From Paracoccaceae bacterium (lineage in GTDB: Bacteria > Pseudomonadota > Alphaproteobacteria > Rhodobacterales > Rhodobacteraceae): 10,595 nucleotides of DNA. The DNA lies in NCBI GenBank assembly GCA_007120685.1, contig SKNG01000038.1, positions 1 to 10,595 of the forward strand. Direction: 5' to 3'. Below, in pieces: positions 6,580-10,595 of the stretch. Numbering within the stretch: the first letter of the stretch is position 1; the number at the start of each line of letters is the position of its first letter. The notes under the pieces are model-generated. The model was not told the origin of the DNA and made no database searches. It saw only the letters and a list, made by a program, of their open reading frames with translations. Position numbers and translations under genes: made by a program.

Positions 6580-6593
6580 GTCCGCATGCGGAC
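6580..6593. repeat. Perfect 14-bp palindrome
   Basis: GTCCGCATGCGGAC is fully self-complementary. It lies 7 bp before the IHF-like site at 6601-6613, in a gap that needs no promoter. It may be a protein site, or a hairpin at the end of the DctM transcript. Confidence 0.5.
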
Positions 6594-6598
6594 AGGCA

Positions 6599-6629
6599 CT
6601 CAAGTTACTGATTTATATGAATAATCATT
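6599..6629 (-). promoter_or_regulatory. AT-rich island with IHF-consensus match
   Basis: On the minus strand, positions 6613-6601 read AATCAGTAACTTG, which fits the IHF consensus WATCARNNNNTTR at every defined position. The AT-rich flank (6614-6629) lies on the 5' side of the consensus, where natural IHF sites often have A/T tracts. The island also holds AATAAT (plus strand, 6620-6625) and TATAAA (minus strand, 6617-6612), but neither has a proper -35. Binding is inferred only from the match. Confidence 0.35.
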
Positions 6630-6918
6630 GCGGACACGAGACTTAAGCCTGCGCCATGACCAGGGCCGGCGGCAGGCAGGCGCCGCATGGGCTCATTCGG
6701 GCCCGGACACCCTGAGAGGAAGGCGGGCTTCGCCCCATCCATCCGAAGGGCGCCGGTCGGGCGCGCGCCGCCTCGGGGTGGTCGCGCCCGCCCTGCCCCG
6801 GACCTTTCCGCGCTCGCCTGCCCTGAGCGATTCGACCGAACACTCACCCCCCCTGTGCACCCCGCTGCGCCAACAGGCTGCCGCATCGGGCACGAACGCG
6901 CGGTGCGATGGCGCGTGG

Positions 6919-6940
6919 CAAGCGCGTTCGAACGCGCTTG
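6919..6940. repeat. Perfect 22-bp palindrome, first of an abutting pair
   Basis: This is a fully self-complementary 22-bp sequence centred on TTCGAA (6927-6932) with CAAGCGCG/CGCGCTTG arms. Its last base, G6940, is the first base of the next palindrome. A related imperfect copy, AGCGCG-ATTC-AACGCGC, lies at 6540-6556, and CGAACGCGC recurs at 6893-6901. This suggests a small dispersed palindromic repeat. Confidence 0.7.
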
Positions 6941-6961
6941 ACGGGCCTTGCAAGGCCCGTC
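6940..6961. repeat. Perfect 22-bp palindrome, second of an abutting pair
   Basis: This is a fully self-complementary 22-bp sequence centred on TTGCAA (6948-6953) with GACGGGCC/GGCCCGTC arms. It shares one base with the preceding palindrome but has different arms, so the pair is not a simple duplication. It is followed by a C/A-rich stretch, not a T run, so it does not look like an ordinary terminator in either direction. Confidence 0.7.
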
Positions 6962-7249
6962 CACCACCCCTCGCCCGCGTTGCGCGGCAAAAACCTGTCT
7001 CGGGCAACCGTTGGCATGGCGCCGGTGCTGTCTGTATCCATCGGCGCCACCAGCGGCGCGGCGCTGTCGGACCGCCCCTCGCCATCGGGGAAACGCGTTC
7101 CCCTCGCCGACCTGCGGGGGCGTGTTGGTCACGCCCGACCCCGTCGCCGCGCCGCCTGACGGAAAGGCGACACCAGGATCAGCCATGGCGCGGGCCGGAA
7201 CCTGTGGGGGCAGATCCGTCAGCGGTTGCGCTGCCCTGCGCGAGCGGGC

Positions 7250-8803
7250 TTAGGCGTCGCTCCAATAGGGCTCGCGCAGCAGACGTTTCAGCACCTTGCC
7301 CAGTGCGTTGCGGGGGAAGTCCTCGCGCAGTTCCACCGCCGCCAGTCGCTGATGCTTGGCCAGCCGCTCATTCGCCCAGTCGCGGATCGCCGCCGGGTCG
7401 GCGCTGCTGCCGGTCCGGGCGATGACCAGCGCCAGGCAGCTTTCGCCCCATTTCGGATGCGGCACGCCGATCACCGTCACGTCCGAGACATCCGGATGGC
7501 CGCCCACCACGGCCTCGACATCGGTGGGGAAGACGTTGAACCCGCCAGAGATGATCATGTCCTTCTTGCGATCGACGATGCTCAGGTATCCGTCCTCGTC
7601 CATCACCCCGATATCGCCCGAGCGGATGAAGCTGCGGCCATGTTCGTCGCGCCAGATCAGATCGGCGGTCAGATCGGGGCGGGCGTTGTATTCGCGCAGC
7701 ATGCCGGCGCCGTAGCCCACGATCTCGCCCGGCTGACCCGGCGGGCAGGGCTTGCCATCCTCGTCGATCACGCGCAGGTCGAAGCCCATGACGGGCGTGC
7801 CGACGCTGTCGAATTTCTCTTCGTGTTCATGCGGTTTGAGCATCGAGGCGAAGCCCTCGGAAAAGCCGTAAAGCTCGACAAGGCCGGGGGTGATCCGCTC
7901 CAGCACGGCGCGTTTGGTATCCCGCCGCAGGGGCGAGCCCGCGCACAGGACACGGTGCAGCGATGACAGATCAGCCCCCGCCAGCGCCGGTTCCTCGAGC
8001 ACGCCGATGAATTGCGCGGGCACCATGAAGCTGTGGGTGATCGCGTGGTGCTGGACTTGCTGCAGGAACCCCGCCGGGCTGAAGCTTTCCATCACATGCA
8101 GCGTTGCCCCGGCAAAGAGCGTGGGCAGCATGACGATCCAGGTGCCGTTCGAGTAAAGCGAGGTGGTGGTAAGGGTGCGCGCCTCGGCGGTGATGCCCAG
8201 TTCGATGGCGTTGGAAAAGGCGAAATGCAGCCGCGCGGCATGGGTCTGCACGATCCCCTTGGGCAGGCCGGTGGTGCCCGAGGAGTAGATGATGTTGAAA
8301 TCATCGCCCGCCGCGTGGCGGATGCCGGGCAGGCCGGCCGGCTGGCTGGCGGTGAATTCGTCCAGCGCGGTCCATCCCGGCGCCGTGAAGCCGAAGGCCA
8401 CCCAAAGGCCCACATCGCCCATCCGGCCGCGCACCGCCTCCAGCCGCTCGGCGAACCCGGCCGAGGCGAAGACCCGCCGCGCGCCGCTGTCGCTGATCAG
8501 GGCGGCCAGTTGTTCGGCTGTCAGCAGGCCCGAGAGCGGCACCGCGCAGCCGCCGGCGCGGATGATGCCCAGGGTGACCTCCAGCATCTCGACCGAGTTG
8601 TCCATCATCACCGCCACCCGGTCGCCGCGTTGCAGCCCGTCGGCCAGCAGGCCATGGGCGATGCGGCTCATGGCGGCGTCGAACTCACCCCATAGCCGGG
8701 TTGTCTGGCCGCAGATCACGGCCGGTTTGCGGGCCTTGAACCGGCCGTGCTGCGCCAGCATGTCCGAAATGTTGACCTGCGGTTGGTCCAGCCTGTCGGT
8801 CAT
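7250..8803 (-). CDS. AMP-forming acyl-CoA synthetase (class I adenylate-forming ligase)
   Basis: The 517-aa length is typical of the ANL superfamily. The enzyme activates a carboxylic acid with ATP to an acyl-AMP and transfers it to coenzyme A. Motifs in order are: the P-loop YSSGTTGLPKG (173-183), YGFSEG (312-317), SGDIG with Asp397, VDRKKDMIISGGFNVFPTDVE (410-430) including the hinge, and NALGKVLKR near the C-terminus with the presumed catalytic Lys503. The sequence resembles medium/long-chain fatty-acid and 4-coumarate-type CoA ligases; the acid is not readable. ATG at 8803 is preceded by AAGGAG (8815-8810), 6 nt upstream. It lies 24 bp after the stop of the minus-strand DctM, so it is the last gene of that operon and may activate the imported acid. 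Family is very sure; the substrate is unknown. Confidence 0.95.
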   Translation of the reverse strand: MTDRLDQPQVNISDMLAQHGRFKARKPAVICGQTTRLWGEFDAAMSRIAHGLLADGLQRGDRVAVMMDNSVEMLEVTLGIIRAGGCAVPLSGLLTAEQLAALISDSGARRVFASAGFAERLEAVRGRMGDVGLWVAFGFTAPGWTALDEFTASQPAGLPGIRHAAGDDFNIIYSSGTTGLPKGIVQTHAARLHFAFSNAIELGITAEARTLTTTSLYSNGTWIVMLPTLFAGATLHVMESFSPAGFLQQVQHHAITHSFMVPAQFIGVLEEPALAGADLSSLHRVLCAGSPLRRDTKRAVLERITPGLVELYGFSEGFASMLKPHEHEEKFDSVGTPVMGFDLRVIDEDGKPCPPGQPGEIVGYGAGMLREYNARPDLTADLIWRDEHGRSFIRSGDIGVMDEDGYLSIVDRKKDMIISGGFNVFPTDVEAVVGGHPDVSDVTVIGVPHPKWGESCLALVIARTGSSADPAAIRDWANERLAKHQRLAAVELREDFPRNALGKVLKRLLREPYWSDA

Positions 8804-8827
8804 GGGGTTCTCCTTGCAAGGGTGGGT

Positions 8828-10135
8828 CTACATGCGCGCGGGCAGCCAGGTGACCAGCAGCGGAAAGGCCAGGAGCAAGCCCAGCACGAAAAATTCGATG
8901 ACGATGAAGGGCAGGACACCGCGAAACAGCGCGCCGGCCTGCAAGCGGCGCTCGGCCGCGGCGAGCACCGCATAGAGGTTCAGCCCGACCGGCGGGGTGA
9001 TGGCGGCGATCTCGATCAGCTTGATGATGATCACCGCAAACCAGATCGGATCGATGCCCAGCGCCTGCGACACCGGGTAAAGGAACGGCACCGCGATCAC
9101 CAGCAGCGAGACCGAGTCGATGAACATGCCCAGGATCAGGAACAGCGCGATCGTGGCCAGGATGAAGCCCGCCACGGTCATCTCGCTGGCCAGCACCCAG
9201 CCGCGCAGGTCGCCGATGAAGCCCGAGATCAGCAGGAAGCGGCTGAAGATCAGCCCGGCGATGACGATGGCGAAGATCATCGCGCTGACCCGCGCGGCCT
9301 CGATCAGCGCGTCCCAGAAATCCCGGCCCTTGATGCGGCGCATGCTGATGGCGATGGCCAGCGCGCCCGCCGCGCCCACCGCCCCGGCGGCCGAGGGCGG
9401 GTAGAAGCCCACATAGATGCCGCCCATGACGATGGTCATCAAGAGCAGGACCGACCAGACCTTGCTCAGCGCCCGCCCGCGCATGCGCCAGGTGATCACC
9501 TCACGCGAGGGCGGCGCCCAGTCGGGGCGGAAGATCAGCAATATGCGGATGCCGATCATGTAGGCCGCCGCCGTCAGCACGCCGGGGATGATCCCGGCGA
9601 TCAGCAACGCGCCGACCGGCTGGGTGGTCAGCATCGCGTAAAGCACCATGGCGATGGAGGGCGGGATCAGCCCGGCCAGCGTGCCCGCCGCCGCGATGCA
9701 GCCGCCCGCCAGCCCGCCATTATAGCCAAAGCGCAGCATTTCGGGCAGCGCCATGCGGGTAAAGACGCTCGACGCCACGACGGTCGAGCCCGAGGCCGCC
9801 GCGAAACCCGCCTGCGCCAGCACGGTGGCCATCAGCAGGCTGCCCTTGACCCGGTTGAGCATGTAATGCGCGGCGGTGTAGAGGTCGGCGATGATGCCGG
9901 CGCGCTGGGCGATGCCGCCCATCAGCACGAACATCGGCACCACGACGAAGGTGTAATCGGACGCAATCGCATAGGGCGTGGTCTGAAAGGTGGTCAGCAT
10001 GAAATTGCTGCCCACGCTCATGTAGAGCCCCGCCGCCGCCACCAGCGCCAGCGCCACGGCCACCGGCACGCCCAGCGCCAACAGGCCCAGCAGCCCGGCA
10101 AAGCCCAGAAGGCCATTCATCAGGCCGCCGCTCAT
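8828..10135 (-). CDS. TRAP transporter large permease (DctM family)
   Basis: This 435-aa protein has the usual DctM length. It has hydrophobic helices throughout and the family motifs GSTVVASSVF (116-125), LIPPSIAMVLYAML (156-169), AGIIPGVL (180-187) and AITPPVGLNLYAVLAAAE (378-395). The inter-half loop is short (about residues 200-225), unlike the DctM at 4918-6387, so the two are paralogues and not a recent duplication. I choose the ATG at 10135 because it overlaps the DctQ stop as ATGA (10132-10135), mirroring the other operon; an in-frame ATG at 10120 would also leave helix 1 intact. The open frame upstream to 10315 only shadows DctQ. The protein acts in the inner membrane with DctQ and a periplasmic binding protein whose gene is not in the window. 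Confidence 0.94.
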   Translation of the reverse strand: MSGGLMNGLLGFAGLLGLLALGVPVAVALALVAAAGLYMSVGSNFMLTTFQTTPYAIASDYTFVVVPMFVLMGGIAQRAGIIADLYTAAHYMLNRVKGSLLMATVLAQAGFAAASGSTVVASSVFTRMALPEMLRFGYNGGLAGGCIAAAGTLAGLIPPSIAMVLYAMLTTQPVGALLIAGIIPGVLTAAAYMIGIRILLIFRPDWAPPSREVITWRMRGRALSKVWSVLLLMTIVMGGIYVGFYPPSAAGAVGAAGALAIAISMRRIKGRDFWDALIEAARVSAMIFAIVIAGLIFSRFLLISGFIGDLRGWVLASEMTVAGFILATIALFLILGMFIDSVSLLVIAVPFLYPVSQALGIDPIWFAVIIIKLIEIAAITPPVGLNLYAVLAAAERRLQAGALFRGVLPFIVIEFFVLGLLLAFPLLVTWLPARM

Positions 10136-10595
10136 GCGTCCTTGCCCCCTGCACCGCGCAGGCGCTGCCACAGCGCCAGGCCCAGCCGGTGGGCGATGAC
10201 CAGCAAGACCAGGCTGGCGCCAACCGCGCAGGCCAGTTTCGCCGGCCAGATCGGATAGCCCAGCGTGGCCGCCGAGCGCTCCCAGATCGCCATCGAGGAC
10301 AGCGCCTGCATCCACGCCCCGCGCGCGATCAGCGCGAAGACCACCAGCGCGCCCAGTTGCGCCAGCAGCCAGCGCGCCCCGTCGCTCCAGCGCGGCATGA
10401 AGGGCGAGAAGAGGTCAACGGCGATATGCCCGTCGCGGCGCTGCAAGAGCGGCCAGGACAGGAACACCGCCGCCGCCATCAGGGTGCCGGACATGTCCAC
10501 CTTGAAGGCCAGGCGAAAGCCGAAAAGCTCGCCTGCCAGGATATCGACGAAGCCGACGATCATGACGGCCGCCAGGGCGATTGCCGCCACCCCGA
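10132..10595 (-). CDS. TRAP transporter small permease (DctQ family), 5' end beyond window
   Basis: The frame is open to the right edge of the window, with about 153 C-terminal residues visible. The first in-frame start-like codon (GTG at 10590) falls at the beginning of a membrane helix, so the true start is probably outside. Four hydrophobic segments are visible: AAIALAAVMIVGFVDIL, GTLMAAAVFLSWPLL, LLAQLGALVVFALIA and LACAVGASLVLLVIA. The DctQ-like sequence QRRDGHIAVDLFSPFMP follows helix 2. The stop overlaps the DctM start by 4 bp. A DctP gene is expected just upstream, off the window. Assignment rests on topology, the post-helix-2 motif and the DctM neighbour. Confidence 0.88.
   Translation of the reverse strand, partial: GVAAIALAAVMIVGFVDILAGELFGFRLAFKVDMSGTLMAAAVFLSWPLLQRRDGHIAVDLFSPFMPRWSDGARWLLAQLGALVVFALIARGAWMQALSSMAIWERSAATLGYPIWPAKLACAVGASLVLLVIAHRLGLALWQRLRGAGGKDA

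Larger units (their letters stand above)
6388..7249. other. Gene-poor, palindrome-rich gap between two convergent operons
   Basis: These 862 bp between the DctM stop and the stop of the oppositely oriented acyl-CoA synthetase hold no frame I can support. All open frames are Arg/Pro/Ala-rich, overlap each other on both strands and lack domains or ribosome binding sites. The content, left to right, is: a hairpin at 6418-6443; GCGCG-ATTCAA-CGCGC at 6541-6556; a 14-bp palindrome at 6580-6593; an AT-rich island at 6599-6629 with an IHF-like site; GGGC-TTC-GCCC at 6725-6735; a stem-loop at 6896-6916; two abutting 22-bp palindromes at 6919-6961; and GGGGAA-ACGCG-TTCCCC at 7087-7103. A decayed gene or a small RNA cannot be excluded. 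Confidence 0.55.

Noticed and set aside
6919..6940. A GTTCGAAC core resembling a tRNA T-arm
   Set aside because: No acceptor, D or anticodon arm can be built around it; the full 22-bp symmetry explains the sequence.
6605..7186. A 193-codon minus-strand frame and overlapping plus-strand frames in the convergent gap
   Set aside because: Frames on both strands are equally open, which is normal at this GC content. They are Arg/Pro/Gly-rich, have no ribosome binding site and run through the perfect palindromes.
8747..10258. A 503-codon open frame on the plus strand, antisense to DctM and the ligase start
   Set aside because: Its product is His/Gln/Asp/Arg-rich without domains, as expected from reading the complement of hydrophobic codons in GC-rich DNA; the minus-strand DctM has clear family motifs.

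Overview
The window reads as GC-rich (about two-thirds G+C by eye) alphaproteobacterial DNA, most likely Rhodobacterales (Rhodobacter/Paracoccus/Roseobacter type). The grounds are the codon usage, the GGAGG-type ribosome binding sites, the ATGA-coupled genes and two separate TRAP transporters in about 10 kb. The genus is inference. Nothing here is a housekeeping gene; it looks like an accessory catabolic and uptake locus.

Layout. Left edge: the C-terminal two thirds of a MarR-family regulator (HpaR-like), then a 488-bp gap with one candidate operator. Next on the + strand: a ketopantoate-reductase-family (ApbA/PanE-like) dehydrogenase with altered active-site residues; a 524-bp gap ending in an AT-rich promoter-like stretch; an adducin-like class II aldolase-family protein; and, 156 bp later, a complete TRAP transporter in the order DctP (periplasmic binding protein), DctQ (small permease), DctM (large permease). 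P-Q and Q-M are both joined by 4-bp ATGA overlaps. A 12-bp-stem hairpin lies directly behind the DctP stop, inside the first codons of DctQ.

Then comes an 862-bp gap without a convincing gene. It contains a 14-bp palindrome, an AT-rich island with a full IHF-consensus match, and two back-to-back perfect 22-bp palindromes. It separates the left operon from a second, oppositely oriented operon on the - strand: DctQ (running off the right edge), DctM (ATGA-coupled to DctQ) and an AMP-forming acyl-CoA synthetase 24 bp after DctM. The two operons converge on the gap.

How the genes may work together (inference): both TRAP systems would import organic acids using an ion gradient. In the right operon the imported acid is plausibly activated to a CoA thioester by the ligase. 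In the left region the aldolase-family protein and the PanE-like reductase could process a hydroxy- or oxo-acid. The MarR protein could sense a pathway acid, as HpaR-type regulators do. No substrate can be read from the sequence. I see no phage, IS element, CRISPR, tRNA, rRNA or defence system. The most unusual material is non-coding: the palindrome cluster in the convergent gap and the DctP/DctQ hairpin.
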